From Alkalitalea saponilacus (GTDB lineage: Bacteria; Bacteroidota; Bacteroidia; Bacteroidales; Marinilabiliaceae), in the NCBI RefSeq assembly GCF_900168165.1, contig NZ_FUYV01000009.1:95020-159019 (forward strand): a stretch of DNA of 64,000 nucleotides, in the 5' to 3' direction. Positions 1 to 10,262 of the stretch are shown piece after piece. The notes beneath the pieces were generated by a model. That model was not told the DNA's origin. It saw only the letters and a program-made list of their open reading frames with translations, and did not search any database. The first letter of the stretch is position 1. The number at the start of each line of letters is the position of its first letter. Both the position numbers and the translations under genes were made by a program.

Positions 1-2
1 CC

Positions 3-872
3 CGATACAATCTGGATGATGAGGCCATCATCCAGGCAGCCAGATATGCCTTCGAAAATCGGTATGGGTCTGTGGTGTTGCAATCAGGCGAACGAATTGA
101 CAACAAATTTATTGATCGCATCGACCAATTGATAAAAAAAATCAAGGAGATTTCAGACAACAAGATAGGAATCACACTTAGTTTAGGAGAACAAACCAAG
201 GAGACCTATCAAAAGTGGTTCAACAGCGGAGCACATCGCTACTTATTACGCATAGAAACAACCAGCAAGGAACTTTACCAAAAGCTACATCCTGTAAACA
301 AACTGCACAGTTTTGAACGTAGATTGGAAGCCCTTAAAGCTCTTAAAGAAATTGGTTATCAAACCGGATCGGGAGTTATGGTTGGTCTTCCCAGTCAAAC
401 CATCAGCGATTTGGCAAATGATCTTCTGTTTTTAAAAGAATTTGACATAGACATGGTTGGCATGGGGCCATACATTGAACACGAAGACACGCCATTGGCT
501 AAATCATCTCAGTCGGCGTACACACAGGAAGAGAGACTGCATATGACGCTGAACATGATAGCCACGCTTCGGTTAATGATGCCCGATATAAACATTGCAG
601 CCTCCACAGCGTTGCAGGCCATTGATCCCATGGGAAGAGAAAAAGCCATAAAATGTGGTGCCAACATCATCATGCCCAATATTACCCCTGCCACAGAGCG
701 CAAAAACTATCAACTGTATAACAATAAACCTTGTATTGATGAATCAGCCGACGACTGCCTCTCTTGTCTCCAAATGCGTATAGCCTTTACGGGAAGAGAA
801 ACCGGATTGGGAGAGTGGGGTGATTCTCTGCATTTTTTCAAAAAACAGAAAAATGAACAATTGAAGCGTTAG
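3..872 (+). CDS. hydE: [FeFe]-hydrogenase maturase HydE, 3' part
   Basis: The frame is open from base 3, so the gene starts upstream and the N-terminal radical-SAM CX3CX2C motif lies outside the window. What remains is the C-terminal two thirds of a radical-SAM TIM barrel of the HydE/BioB type, with LQSGER, LRIET and the GLPSQT segment that in this family follows the SAM-binding strands. HydE acts with HydG and HydF in the cytoplasm to build the organometallic 2Fe subcluster of [FeFe] hydrogenase. hydG lies 2.7 kb downstream on the other strand, which supports HydE over BioB or PylB. PylB is the closest alternative, but no pyl genes are present. Confidence 0.85.
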   Translation, partial: RYNLDDEAIIQAARYAFENRYGSVVLQSGERIDNKFIDRIDQLIKKIKEISDNKIGITLSLGEQTKETYQKWFNSGAHRYLLRIETTSKELYQKLHPVNKLHSFERRLEALKALKEIGYQTGSGVMVGLPSQTISDLANDLLFLKEFDIDMVGMGPYIEHEDTPLAKSSQSAYTQEERLHMTLNMIATLRLMMPDINIAASTALQAIDPMGREKAIKCGANIIMPNITPATERKNYQLYNNKPCIDESADDCLSCLQMRIAFTGRETGLGEWGDSLHFFKKQKNEQLKR

Positions 873-991
873 CGCCGTTAATATTATTTTTAACCCGAAC
901 AACCTGATGAAGAAAAATATTATATTAATCATTTAAAATAATATTCACTGTATGGTTTATTTAAAACCATAAGATTAATGTAAAGTAAAAC

Positions 992-2518
992 ATGAGACAA
1001 CCGGAAAAACATATTTTAGTAATTTTTGGAGCCTCTGGCGACCTGACATACCGTAAACTGATTCCGTCGGTTTTTGATCTTTATACACAAAAGCTGCTTC
1101 CCGATAATTTTGGAGTTTTAGGTTTGGGAAGAACCGATCTGAGCGACGATCAGTTTCGGGATAAGATGAAAGAGGGAATTGAAAAGTTCTCAGGAACCAT
1201 CAAAACAAAAAAAGGTATGGAAGAAGAGTTTCTTACGAAACTCTTCTATTACGCCTTCAACACCAAAGAAGAGAAAGAGTACCCCGATTTTAAAAATCAT
1301 CTGGAATCACTCAACAAAAAATTAAAAACCGGGAACAACTACATTTTTTACCTGGCTACACCACCAAGCATGTATCCCTTGGTTCCAAAATTTCTGGCCA
1401 ATAACCAATTAAATGATGAATCCAATGGTTTTAAAAGACTGATAGTTGAGAAACCATTTGGTTATGATCTGGAAAGTGCCAGAAGCCTGAATCGAGATCT
1501 TCAAAACCAGTTTCGAGAAGATCAAATATACAGGATAGACCACTACCTGGGAAAAGAGACCGTGCAGAACCTTTTGGTTACACGTTTTTCCAATGGGATT
1601 TTTGAACCCCTTTGGAATCGTAATTTCATTGATCATGTAGAAATTACTTCTGCCGAAGACATTGGTGTAGGCGATCGTGGAGGATACTACGAAGATTCGG
1701 GTGCTTTGCGAGACATGGTGCAAAACCACCTGATGTTGCTGGCTTCGCTGGTGGCCATGGAGCCACCTGCATTAATCAAGGATGAGAGCATCAGGAATGA
1801 AATCGTGAAGGTGATGCAATCGCTTCGGCCAATACCAGAGGAAAAAGTTCCGGAATTTGTGATTCGCGGGCAGTATATCGGTTCAGAAATCAGAGGTAAA
1901 AAACAAAAAGGATATCGCGAAGAAAAAGGAGTAAACCCCAAGTCAAGAACAGAGACCTTCGTGGCCATGAAGTTTTTTATTGATAACTGGCGATGGGCCG
2001 GTGTTCCGTTTTACATACGCACCGGAAAAAGTTTGCCGACTCGTGTAACTGAAATTGTTATACATTTCCGACCTACGCCACATCACCTGTTTCATGGGGA
2101 TAAAGATATTATGAAACAAAAAAACCAGCTGGTCATCAGGATACAACCGGATGAAGGAATTCTCCTGAAATTCGGAATGAAGGTTCCCGGCGCCGGATTC
2201 AACGTACAGGATGTGAATATGGATTTTCACTATTCCGAACTGAACGACACTTATTTACCAAGTGCTTACGAAAGGCTACTGCTTGACTGTATGCTTGGCG
2301 ACGCCACACTTTATTCCAGAGCTGATGCCGTGGAGGCCGCTTGGGAATTTGTTGATCCTATACTCAAAGCCTGGAAAAACCAACCTTGCATCAAAGTTCA
2401 TGGTTATCCGGCCGGAACATGGGGTCCGGATGTTTCAGATCAGCTGATTGAAGGAGAACAAACATGGAGATACCCATGTAAAAATCTGGTTGGCGACGGA
2501 GAGTATTGCGAATTATAG
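992..2518 (+). CDS. zwf: Glucose-6-phosphate 1-dehydrogenase
   Basis: This 508-residue protein oxidises glucose 6-phosphate to 6-phosphogluconolactone, the entry step of the oxidative pentose phosphate pathway, in the cytoplasm. The N-terminal nucleotide-binding signature IFGASGDLTYRKL and the family active-site motif RIDHYLGKE (around residue 180) are both visible, and the length is typical. The ATG follows a 119-bp AT-rich gap after hydE. pgl follows 46 bp downstream on the same strand, so the first two enzymes of the pathway are probably co-transcribed. Confidence 0.96.
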   Translation: MRQPEKHILVIFGASGDLTYRKLIPSVFDLYTQKLLPDNFGVLGLGRTDLSDDQFRDKMKEGIEKFSGTIKTKKGMEEEFLTKLFYYAFNTKEEKEYPDFKNHLESLNKKLKTGNNYIFYLATPPSMYPLVPKFLANNQLNDESNGFKRLIVEKPFGYDLESARSLNRDLQNQFREDQIYRIDHYLGKETVQNLLVTRFSNGIFEPLWNRNFIDHVEITSAEDIGVGDRGGYYEDSGALRDMVQNHLMLLASLVAMEPPALIKDESIRNEIVKVMQSLRPIPEEKVPEFVIRGQYIGSEIRGKKQKGYREEKGVNPKSRTETFVAMKFFIDNWRWAGVPFYIRTGKSLPTRVTEIVIHFRPTPHHLFHGDKDIMKQKNQLVIRIQPDEGILLKFGMKVPGAGFNVQDVNMDFHYSELNDTYLPSAYERLLLDCMLGDATLYSRADAVEAAWEFVDPILKAWKNQPCIKVHGYPAGTWGPDVSDQLIEGEQTWRYPCKNLVGDGEYCEL

Positions 2519-2564
2519 GCAAAGGGAATACTTAAGATCTTATGATAATCTATTTGAGACAACT

Positions 2565-3278
2565 ATGACACCAAAAATTGAAATATACCCCGGCAAAAAA
2601 GCCATGGCCAGAGAGTTTGGAAAACAACTGGAGCAACTGACTCAAGAATCGGAAAATGTCACCATTGCTCTTTCCGGCGGAAGTACACCAAAAGCCATTT
2701 TCGAAATCCTGGTATTAGAGTTTAAAGACCTAATTAACTGGAAAAACATCAAATTCTTCTGGGGTGACGAGCGGTGTGTGGAACCCATAGATCCGGAAAG
2801 TAACTATGGAATGGCCCATGATCTGTTGCTTAGCAGAGTTCCGGTTGATAAAACTAAAATATTTAGAGTCTCCGGTGAAATCAGCCCCCACGATGCGGCT
2901 CTCCAATACGAACAGTCCATAAAAAAAGAAGTGCCTTTTATCAACGGTCTCCCCCAATTCGACCTCATGATACTGGGTTTGGGTGATGATGGTCATACCG
3001 CATCCATTTTTCCCCACCAAATTGAATTGTGGAACTCAGAAAACATATGTGAAGTTGCTACTCATCCCGACACCGGACAAAACAGGGTCACCCTGACCGG
3101 CAATGTAATAAACAACTCAAAGCAAATTCTTTTCTGGATTACAGGTGAGAAAAAAGCGGAGAAAGTGGATGAAATCATCAATAAAAAAGACAACTACAAA
3201 CAATACCCGGCATCACTTGTTAAGCCTGATAACAGCATCTGGATGATGGATGAAAAAGCAGCGAAGAAAGTTGGTTGA
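2565..3278 (+). CDS. pgl: 6-phosphogluconolactonase
   Basis: The 237-residue protein belongs to the DevB/NagB-like sugar-phosphate isomerase fold and hydrolyses 6-phosphogluconolactone made by the preceding zwf product. Supporting motifs are ALSGGSTPK near the N terminus, FFWGDERCV, and LGLGDDGHTASIFP, all typical of this family. The frame is open farther upstream, overlapping the end of zwf, but the ATG at 2565 begins the conserved MTPKIEIYPGKKA segment and gives the usual family length, so it is preferred. Convergent to hydG, with a repeat array between. Confidence 0.95.
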   Translation: MTPKIEIYPGKKAMAREFGKQLEQLTQESENVTIALSGGSTPKAIFEILVLEFKDLINWKNIKFFWGDERCVEPIDPESNYGMAHDLLLSRVPVDKTKIFRVSGEISPHDAALQYEQSIKKEVPFINGLPQFDLMILGLGDDGHTASIFPHQIELWNSENICEVATHPDTGQNRVTLTGNVINNSKQILFWITGEKKAEKVDEIINKKDNYKQYPASLVKPDNSIWMMDEKAAKKVG

Positions 3279-3299
3279 TTTTAGACTGAAGACAGGACA

Positions 3300-3553
3300 G
3301 AGGGTTGGGTTGTTTTGTGTTGATAGTTGATAGTTGAGGGTTGAGAGTTGAGAGTTGAGGGTTGAGAGTTGAGGGTTTGAGGTTCTAGGTTTAATGTTCT
3401 AGGTTTTACGCTCAATGTTTTCAAACCTTTCCCGATATGCTCCGAAACTTAAAACCATCAACTTAAAACCTTAAACTAAAAACCATAAACTCAAAACCAT
3501 AAACTTAAAACAATCAACTAAAAACCTTTAACTTATAACCTTTAACTTTAAGC
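3300..3553. repeat. Inverted heptad array between convergent genes
   Basis: The left half is a run of degenerate 7-base units GTTGANN (for example GTTGATA, GTTGAGG, GTTGAGA); the right half is the complementary register AACNNNN (AACCATC, AACTTAA, AACCATA). The halves flank about 60 bp of non-repetitive sequence and could fold into a long imperfect hairpin. It sits between the convergent pgl and hydG genes and may stop transcription from both sides (inference). The same heptads recur throughout the accessory region. Confidence 0.8.
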
Positions 3554-3554
3554 C

Positions 3555-4985
3555 TCAAAAATACAGATCCCTCTGACCTTTTTTAATCAAATCCAGGCGT
3601 TCAATCAACTTATCTTTAAAAGCATCATCCGGATAATGCTCCAGGTTATCGGTAATCAGCTGATAACCTTTTATTTTAATTTCATCCGAAGCGTAATCTT
3701 CAAGATATTCAGCCAAAGTAAGCATGGCATTGGGTTGGCAGAATCGCTTGATAAAACCCGGTACCGAAAACTCCATAAAATGCTCGCCTGTTCTGTTTAA
3801 TCTGTAGCATGCAGTACAAAAAGAAGGGATATACTCCTTTTCAATTAATTCAGTCATAACCTCCTGTAACGAGCGGTTATCGTTAATCTCGAACTGTTCA
3901 GCATTTAGATTTTGCTCTGGTTTTTGATTGGAATATCCTTTCATCTCAATATTGGTTCCACCATCAATTTGAGATACACCAAACTGCAAAACTTCATCAC
4001 GCACATGCCAAGGTTCTCTGGCTGTAAGTATTAAGCCGGTATATGGCACGGCCAGCCTCAATATGGCTACAAGTTTAGTAAAATCGGCATCGCTCACCGC
4101 ATATTTCTGATCGATGGTATATCCCGAAGCCTTTTTAATACGTGGAAAAGAGATGGTATGTGGACCTACATTATAGACAGCCTCGAAATGATTGACATGC
4201 CTAACTAGGCCTAAAATCTCAAAACGCCAGTCGTACAATCCGAGTAAAGTACCAATTCCCACATCATCTATTCCTGCTTCCTGTGCTCTGTCAAGTGCTG
4301 TCAAACGCCAGTCATAATCCCGCTTTTTCCCTCCTTGATGAACTTCCAGATAAGTTTCTGGGTGGTAAGTTTCCTGAAAAACCTGGTAAGTTCCTATTCC
4401 GGCCTCTTTGATGGTTCTGAAACCCTCAACATCAAACGGCGCAGCGTTGATGTTGACTCGTCGAATTTCGCCGAAACCCTTTTTCACTCCATAAACCGTA
4501 CAAACCGACTCCGCAATAAATTCCGCATTATATTGGGGATGTTCGCCAAAAACAAGAATGAGACGTTTATGTCCGGCATCTTCAAGGATCTCCACCTCTT
4601 TAACTATCTCCTCTTTATTTAGCGTTACTCTCAGCTGATCTTTATTGGTTGCTCTGAATCCGCAGTAGGCGCAATTATTGGTGCAATAATTCCCGATGTA
4701 TAATGGAGCAAACAACACAATTCGACGACCATACACCTGTTCTTTCAGTTTCCGTGCACCATCTTTTATGGCTTCAATGAGCAATGGATCAGTCGTGTTA
4801 ACCAAAACAGCTGTCTCTTCAAGTGTGAGACGATTTTTGTTCAAAGCTCGATCAATAACTTCCAGCACCCTTTCTGCTGATGGATTTTTAAACCCATTAA
4901 TATAATCCCATATTTCATTGGGATCAATAAAAGGTGTCATGGATTTGTCCCCGATCTTGTATTTTTGTGGCTGGTATATCATCAT
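3555..4985 (-). CDS. hydG: [FeFe]-hydrogenase maturase HydG
   Basis: This 476-residue radical-SAM enzyme cleaves tyrosine to supply CO and CN ligands for the [FeFe]-hydrogenase subcluster. The N-terminal cluster motif CTNNCAYCGFR (CX3CX2C) is present, and the C-terminal auxiliary-cluster region CTACYRLNRTGEHFM with the CxxC pair distinguishes HydG from its relative ThiH. The partner maturase hydE ends the left edge of the window. The first Met-Met at 4985 is used; a Met at residue 16 (MTPFIDPNEIW) is an equally plausible start because conservation becomes strong there. Confidence 0.95.
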   Translation of the reverse strand: MMIYQPQKYKIGDKSMTPFIDPNEIWDYINGFKNPSAERVLEVIDRALNKNRLTLEETAVLVNTTDPLLIEAIKDGARKLKEQVYGRRIVLFAPLYIGNYCTNNCAYCGFRATNKDQLRVTLNKEEIVKEVEILEDAGHKRLILVFGEHPQYNAEFIAESVCTVYGVKKGFGEIRRVNINAAPFDVEGFRTIKEAGIGTYQVFQETYHPETYLEVHQGGKKRDYDWRLTALDRAQEAGIDDVGIGTLLGLYDWRFEILGLVRHVNHFEAVYNVGPHTISFPRIKKASGYTIDQKYAVSDADFTKLVAILRLAVPYTGLILTAREPWHVRDEVLQFGVSQIDGGTNIEMKGYSNQKPEQNLNAEQFEINDNRSLQEVMTELIEKEYIPSFCTACYRLNRTGEHFMEFSVPGFIKRFCQPNAMLTLAEYLEDYASDEIKIKGYQLITDNLEHYPDDAFKDKLIERLDLIKKGQRDLYF

Positions 4986-5180
4986 TTCTTCTTGAAATCA
5001 TTCAGAAAATGCAGCTCTCCTGAAACAGTAAAATTAACACTCCTTTTGCATTCATCCATATAGATTAGAAAAAATAATCAAAAAACAATATTGATTAAAC
5101 TAAACTTATGTCAGATTACCCTCACAACCTTTTTAATTTAGAAAATTTCCTATAACTTGTGAGTAAATTATCACGACTTT

Positions 5181-7436
5181 ATGATACGAAAAAATCAACT
5201 GTTAGTAATTCTGTTTATCCTGACTACAGGAGCAACAGTTGCTGATACTTGCGTTAAACTGACAGATATCGTCATCATCAACTCATACCATACTACATTC
5301 AAGTGGACACAGGATCTGACCAATGCCATAATCAAAGAACTGCCTGAAAAAGATAATTACAGGCTCTTTGTTGAATATATGGATACAAAGAAATTCCACA
5401 CGCAACCTCAATTGGAAGCCTTCAGAAATTACATGTTTGAAAAATATAAAGGGATAAATGTACAGGGCATTATTTGTAGCGATAATCATGCCATGGAATT
5501 CATTCTAAAATATGGAGATGAGTTGTTTGGCAAGGTACCGGTGGTATTTTGCGGGGTAAATAACATCAGGGACTTTAACATTGACACCACCCGTTATCGG
5601 GGTGTTGCTGAAGATATTGACATTGAATCAACCCTTAGACTCATTGAAATAGTTCAGCCTGAGATAGAAGAGTTGATTGTAATATCTGACTCAACTTTAT
5701 CCGGCCTGCTCTTCGTTAACCAATTCAAGAATGCTATAGAACCAGAGTTCACACACCTAAACTATGAGATTATTTATGCTACAACTCCCTTTCAATTAAA
5801 AGAGCAACTTTCGGCATTTCCTGAAAATAATCGCGCCATATACCTTCTGAGTTTATACCTGGATAGAGATGGTTCGTCTCGGGACATCATTCTAGAGGCC
5901 GATTTTATCAGGGAATCTCTCGATGTTCCTGTATATGGGAATTGGGACTTTTTGTTTGGTAATTTTATAGTTGGGGGTTCTGTTATAAACGGAACCGATC
6001 AGGGGATAGAAGCAGGAAGAGCCATGCGGAAGATACTCTCCGGCCAGGCCGAACAGGTTCCATTTCTTATAAAGACTCCTCAACATGTGATATTTGATTA
6101 TGCTCAACTAAAAAGATACGATCTCATCATACCCAGAGAAGGCTACATAACATTCATTAACCGGCCTGAAAACCTATTTCGAAAATATCAAAGGACGATT
6201 ATTATAGGTGGTTCTGTGCTTATATTTTTTGTAACTGCCATACTTATATTGCTGCATATACTCAATCAGAAAAGAATCATTGAAAAAAGACTCCGCAAAA
6301 GTGAGAATCGTCTGGAACTAGCTCTGGAAGGATCTAATACCGGATTATGGGACATCGATTTTGAAAACAAAACCATTTATCTAAATAAACGATTATCTCG
6401 TTTTCTGGGATATGATGATAAAATTGAAACAAACTTTAATATCAAGATGGTAAGAAATCTGTTTCATCCTGAGGACATTGACCAGATAAGAGAAGCATTT
6501 ATCATGCACGTTAAAGGAACCAACAGAGGATTTCACGGTGAATTCAGATTAAAAACAGATAACGGAGAATATGGATGGCATAGCGTACATGGAAGGGTTA
6601 CTGAGTTTAATGAATCAAACAGACCGGTAAGGATGGTTGGGATACTTACCGATATTAACTTTCAAAAAGAGTTTGAGAACGAACTACATAAAGCACGTAA
6701 CCGGGCGCTTGAAAGCGACCGGTTAAAATCAGCATTCCTTGCCAATATGTCTCATGAGATTCGCACACCAATGAATGCCATCATTGGTTTTTCGGACATC
6801 ATCCTTAAAGAAAAAATGAGCAGCAAGGAGGCTGAGAAATACCTGAAAATGATATTAAAAAGCGGAGAAAGTTTGTTAAACCTAATCAACGACATCATTG
6901 ATATCAGTAAAATTGAGTCGGGACAAATTCAGATTAAACCAGAAACATTCGATCTGCACACGCTGTTGCAAAACATTGAAATGGTGGCAAAAACATTGAT
7001 TAACACCAAGAACAAAAACATTGCATTTGTCGTAAAAAAAGGAAACACAAAAAAGGATTTCTTCATTGAATCTGATCCGCACCGAATTGAACAAATCATT
7101 TATAACCTGATCAATAACGCGATAAAATTCACTAATTCCGGATCAATTGAACTTGCCTATTTTATAAATAATGATCGGCAAATTGAGTTTTCGGTGACCG
7201 ATACTGGAGTTGGAATTGCCTCAGAAGACCAGTCTCTTATATTTGAACGATTCCGCCAAGCAGGAAATGGTGATCACCATACAGCCGGCACCGGATTGGG
7301 ACTGGCCATTTCCAAAAGTCTGATTGATTTAATGGGCGGTCAGATATCTGTTGAATCGGAGCCCAAAAAAGGCTCTTGTTTTCGATTTGTTATTCCCTGT
7401 CGGGTAAAATCACAGCTATCAGGAATCCATTTCTGA
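5181..7436 (+). CDS. Periplasmic-sensing PAS histidine kinase
   Basis: A 751-residue sensor kinase. Order of parts: N-terminal signal segment; periplasmic domain of about 300 residues resembling ABC substrate-binding proteins (IINSYHTTFKWTQDL near residue 34, then a two-lobed Rossmann-like pattern); one membrane segment at about residues 339-361; a PAS domain at about 375-500; HisKA with phosphoacceptor His525 in SHEIRTPMNA; HATPase with N, G1 (DTGVGI) and G2 (GTGLGLAIS) boxes. There is no receiver domain, so an unlinked response regulator is expected. The ligand is unknown. It ends 2 bp from the convergent sixA-like gene. Confidence 0.88.
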   Translation: MIRKNQLLVILFILTTGATVADTCVKLTDIVIINSYHTTFKWTQDLTNAIIKELPEKDNYRLFVEYMDTKKFHTQPQLEAFRNYMFEKYKGINVQGIICSDNHAMEFILKYGDELFGKVPVVFCGVNNIRDFNIDTTRYRGVAEDIDIESTLRLIEIVQPEIEELIVISDSTLSGLLFVNQFKNAIEPEFTHLNYEIIYATTPFQLKEQLSAFPENNRAIYLLSLYLDRDGSSRDIILEADFIRESLDVPVYGNWDFLFGNFIVGGSVINGTDQGIEAGRAMRKILSGQAEQVPFLIKTPQHVIFDYAQLKRYDLIIPREGYITFINRPENLFRKYQRTIIIGGSVLIFFVTAILILLHILNQKRIIEKRLRKSENRLELALEGSNTGLWDIDFENKTIYLNKRLSRFLGYDDKIETNFNIKMVRNLFHPEDIDQIREAFIMHVKGTNRGFHGEFRLKTDNGEYGWHSVHGRVTEFNESNRPVRMVGILTDINFQKEFENELHKARNRALESDRLKSAFLANMSHEIRTPMNAIIGFSDIILKEKMSSKEAEKYLKMILKSGESLLNLINDIIDISKIESGQIQIKPETFDLHTLLQNIEMVAKTLINTKNKNIAFVVKKGNTKKDFFIESDPHRIEQIIYNLINNAIKFTNSGSIELAYFINNDRQIEFSVTDTGVGIASEDQSLIFERFRQAGNGDHHTAGTGLGLAISKSLIDLMGGQISVESEPKKGSCFRFVIPCRVKSQLSGIHF

Positions 7437-7438
7437 AA

Positions 7439-7945
7439 TTACTTTTGAACTTTCAACACCTTAGGATAGATAAAGTATTCTTTTCGTCCTTTTCCTACTT
7501 CCATATCGCTCCATTTTGTAATTGGGAAAGAAATTACGGTACTTGCCGTGGTAGGAAAATGGAACATATCCTGTCCGCTCAATCTGATGCTTAACATAGC
7601 AATGTCCGGATTATGCCCAACCACCAGAGCTGTTTTTGCCTCGCCACACAATTGCGAAATGCCATGCAACATTCCGGCAGTGGTATCACCATCATAAATA
7701 AAAGATGCTTGTTGAATGGTCATAATGTCCAAATCAAAAACTCTGGAGAAAATCTCAGCAGTTTGAAGAGCCCGGGTTGCCGGGCTTGAAATAATCACGT
7801 CGGGGTGGTAACCTTTTTCCTTAAGATCCCTTGCCACCAAGGTAGCATCTTTATGTCCACGCTTTTTCAGTTTTCTTTGAAAATCTGATCCTGCATCACT
7901 ATATGCCTCTGTTTTGGCATGTCTTACTAATATCAATCGTTTCAT
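7439..7945 (-). CDS. sixA: SixA-like phosphohistidine phosphatase
   Basis: A 168-residue histidine phosphatase superfamily member. The catalytic RHG-type motif LVRHAKTE is at the N terminus, SSPATRALQTAE carries the second conserved Arg, and the late catalytic His is in VVGHNPDIA. The short length and absence of a cap domain match SixA rather than phosphoglycerate mutase. SixA enzymes remove phosphate from phosphohistidine proteins; the substrate here is unknown, although a histidine kinase is its convergent neighbour and ppk1 lies upstream on the same strand. Confidence 0.85.
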   Translation of the reverse strand: MKRLILVRHAKTEAYSDAGSDFQRKLKKRGHKDATLVARDLKEKGYHPDVIISSPATRALQTAEIFSRVFDLDIMTIQQASFIYDGDTTAGMLHGISQLCGEAKTALVVGHNPDIAMLSIRLSGQDMFHFPTTASTVISFPITKWSDMEVGKGRKEYFIYPKVLKVQK

Positions 7946-8065
7946 GTGTCAATAATTTGTTTATAAGTTACTCCCGAAGCCTCGGGAGAACTCGTCCCGA
8001 AGTCTCGGAACTCGTTTCATAATGTTTTTATTGGTATCTGCTCTTCTGAGTTTGTAGGCGAATAT

Positions 8066-10165
8066 TTAAACTTCAAATAAATCGCCATTGTAATCCGGTT
8101 CTTTGGCAGCCAACATATTAAAAGTACTCCATTGAGATCTGATCCGCTCATAGCCATCGTGTTCTACCTTAATATTATTAAGTTGATGGTCAATATACCT
8201 GGCTTTCACGTTGTCTCTTAACTGAAGGTTTAAAATATCAAGCAGTTCTTCTAGAATCTCCTCGTCATCAACAGGAAATGCGATCTCAATACGTCGGTTA
8301 ATGTTGCGATTCATCCAATCTGCAGAAGTCATGTATACCTTTTTATTACCGCTGTTTCCAAACACCCATATGCGAGCGTGCTCCAGGTAGCTGTCAACAA
8401 TTCTGCGGATGCGAATATTTTTACTGAATGGCTGGTCGGGAACCACGCTGCATATTCCGCGAACAATGAGATCAATTTTTACACCAGCATCGCTTGCTTC
8501 GTACAATTTATTAATAAAGGTTTTATTTTGAATGCCATTCATCTTTAAAAGAATGTATCCCTCACCTCCGTTTTGAGCCAATTCGATCTCACGATCGATA
8601 TAGCGCATTAAATCCTGCTTAAAATTAAATTGAGTAACTAGTATTTTATTAAAAACCGGAAGTTCACTTTGGTCTTCCAGATAATTGAAAAGCCTCTCTA
8701 GATCATAAATATACTCATCTTTGCATGTAAAGAATCCATGATCTGCGTACAAACGAGCCGTTTTTTCATTGAAATTCCCTGTGCTTAAATAGGCATAAGA
8801 TCTTTTCCGCACACCTCCTGCACGGCGGATGACCAGCGCCATCTTGGCATGAACTTTTAGTCCAGGCAGACTGTAAATAATCCTGACTCCGGCCTTCTCC
8901 ATCAGGCGTGCCATTTGGAGGTTATTCTCCTCGTCAAACCTTGCCTTTACTTCAACAAAAACAGTGACTCGCTTTCCATTTCTGGCGGCATTGATCAGTG
9001 CGTTTACAACGGCCGAATTTGAGGCCACCCTGTACTGAGTAACCTTAATCTCCTCCACTTTTGGATCAAGCGATGCTTCATTTAAGAATTTTAATACAAA
9101 ATCAAAAGACTGATAAGGATAATGAAGCACCCGATCCTTGATTTTGATGGCTGAAAACATAGAACCATACTTCCGCAGTGCTGCCGGCTGAATGGGTGAT
9201 GGATGATTCATTTGCAGACGAGGCGAAAACGGGTTTGGGAAAGAGAAAAAATCCTGAAAACTTAAGTAACGCTCACCTGCCAGCATATCTTCTTTATAAA
9301 GGCCAAAAGTCTCTTTCAATATCTGAAGAAATTCCGAAGGAATTGCTCGATCATAAGTAAACAAAGTGGGCTCTCCAACTTTTCGAAGCCCGATGTTGCG
9401 CCTAATTTTCTCCACAAGATTTCCACTGAATTCATCCTGAATTCCCAAATCTGCATCTCTCAAAAGTTTTATGCAGTAACTTGAATCAACATCATAGCCC
9501 GGAAAAAGCTCCTGCAAATTGAATCTTACCAGATCATCCAAAAAAAGGAAGTGATATTGTCCTCCCAAATCCGGCAATCGAATAAAGCGCGGCAGGTCAT
9601 TGGTAGGCAACTTAACAATGGCGTAACGGGGTCGTCGCTTCTTTAGTCGTTCGGGATCATCGGTATTTTTTTTTCTAAAAAGTTTGATGGCCAGATACAA
9701 TCTGTTATCCCTTAAGAACGAGCGTGTACCGCGAGTTAAAAGAACCGGTTGCAGATAGGGAATAACCTCACGATAAAAATAGTCCCGGATAAAAGTCTGA
9801 TGCACTTTGGCAGGAGGCTCAAACCCTTGATACAACATAAGCCCTTCTTCATATAATCCGGCCAGAATCTCATTATGAAAAATTCGACTAAAATCGATCA
9901 ATTGTTTGTCAACAATGGTGTTGATTTGCTTAAGCACCTTTACGGGCGATGCTCCCTGAATTTCATCGACTTCTTCAGGATCAAAATTATATTTATATTC
10001 TGCGACTCTTACCTTATAAAATTCATCCAGGTTGGATGAATAGATAGCCAGGAATTTCAAACGCTCATAAAGCGGCAGTCTCTTATCATCGGCCTCCTCA
10101 AGAACCCGATAATTGAATGATAGCCAACTAATATCACGATTGAAATATTTCGGAACATTTACCAT
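8066..10165 (-). CDS. ppk1: Polyphosphate kinase 1
   Basis: A 699-residue enzyme that polymerises the gamma phosphate of ATP into inorganic polyphosphate. The N-terminal domain starts FNRDISWLSFNYRVLEEA, typical of PPK1. The phospholipase-D-like catalytic half shows VEVKARFDEENN, GLKVHAKMALV with the autophosphorylated His, STGNFNEKTARLYADHG, and the C-terminal HARIWVFGNSG with the second conserved His. The length matches the family. The neighbouring sixA-like gene often accompanies ppk genes, consistent with phosphate metabolism. Confidence 0.97.
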   Translation of the reverse strand: MVNVPKYFNRDISWLSFNYRVLEEADDKRLPLYERLKFLAIYSSNLDEFYKVRVAEYKYNFDPEEVDEIQGASPVKVLKQINTIVDKQLIDFSRIFHNEILAGLYEEGLMLYQGFEPPAKVHQTFIRDYFYREVIPYLQPVLLTRGTRSFLRDNRLYLAIKLFRKKNTDDPERLKKRRPRYAIVKLPTNDLPRFIRLPDLGGQYHFLFLDDLVRFNLQELFPGYDVDSSYCIKLLRDADLGIQDEFSGNLVEKIRRNIGLRKVGEPTLFTYDRAIPSEFLQILKETFGLYKEDMLAGERYLSFQDFFSFPNPFSPRLQMNHPSPIQPAALRKYGSMFSAIKIKDRVLHYPYQSFDFVLKFLNEASLDPKVEEIKVTQYRVASNSAVVNALINAARNGKRVTVFVEVKARFDEENNLQMARLMEKAGVRIIYSLPGLKVHAKMALVIRRAGGVRKRSYAYLSTGNFNEKTARLYADHGFFTCKDEYIYDLERLFNYLEDQSELPVFNKILVTQFNFKQDLMRYIDREIELAQNGGEGYILLKMNGIQNKTFINKLYEASDAGVKIDLIVRGICSVVPDQPFSKNIRIRRIVDSYLEHARIWVFGNSGNKKVYMTSADWMNRNINRRIEIAFPVDDEEILEELLDILNLQLRDNVKARYIDHQLNNIKVEHDGYERIRSQWSTFNMLAAKEPDYNGDLFEV

Positions 10166-10262
10166 ATAAAACCCAATTACTCACTCGTATGTTGCTCTCT
10201 AAAATATTAAAAAAAACAATACCATTGAAGAAAAGACCGCAAGACTTTTACTTATCTGCAAG

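Noticed and set aside
3300..3553. Possible CRISPR array in the repeat-rich intergenic DNA
   Set aside because: Units are 7 bp and degenerate, with no separate unique spacers and no cas genes; the same holds for the other arrays.
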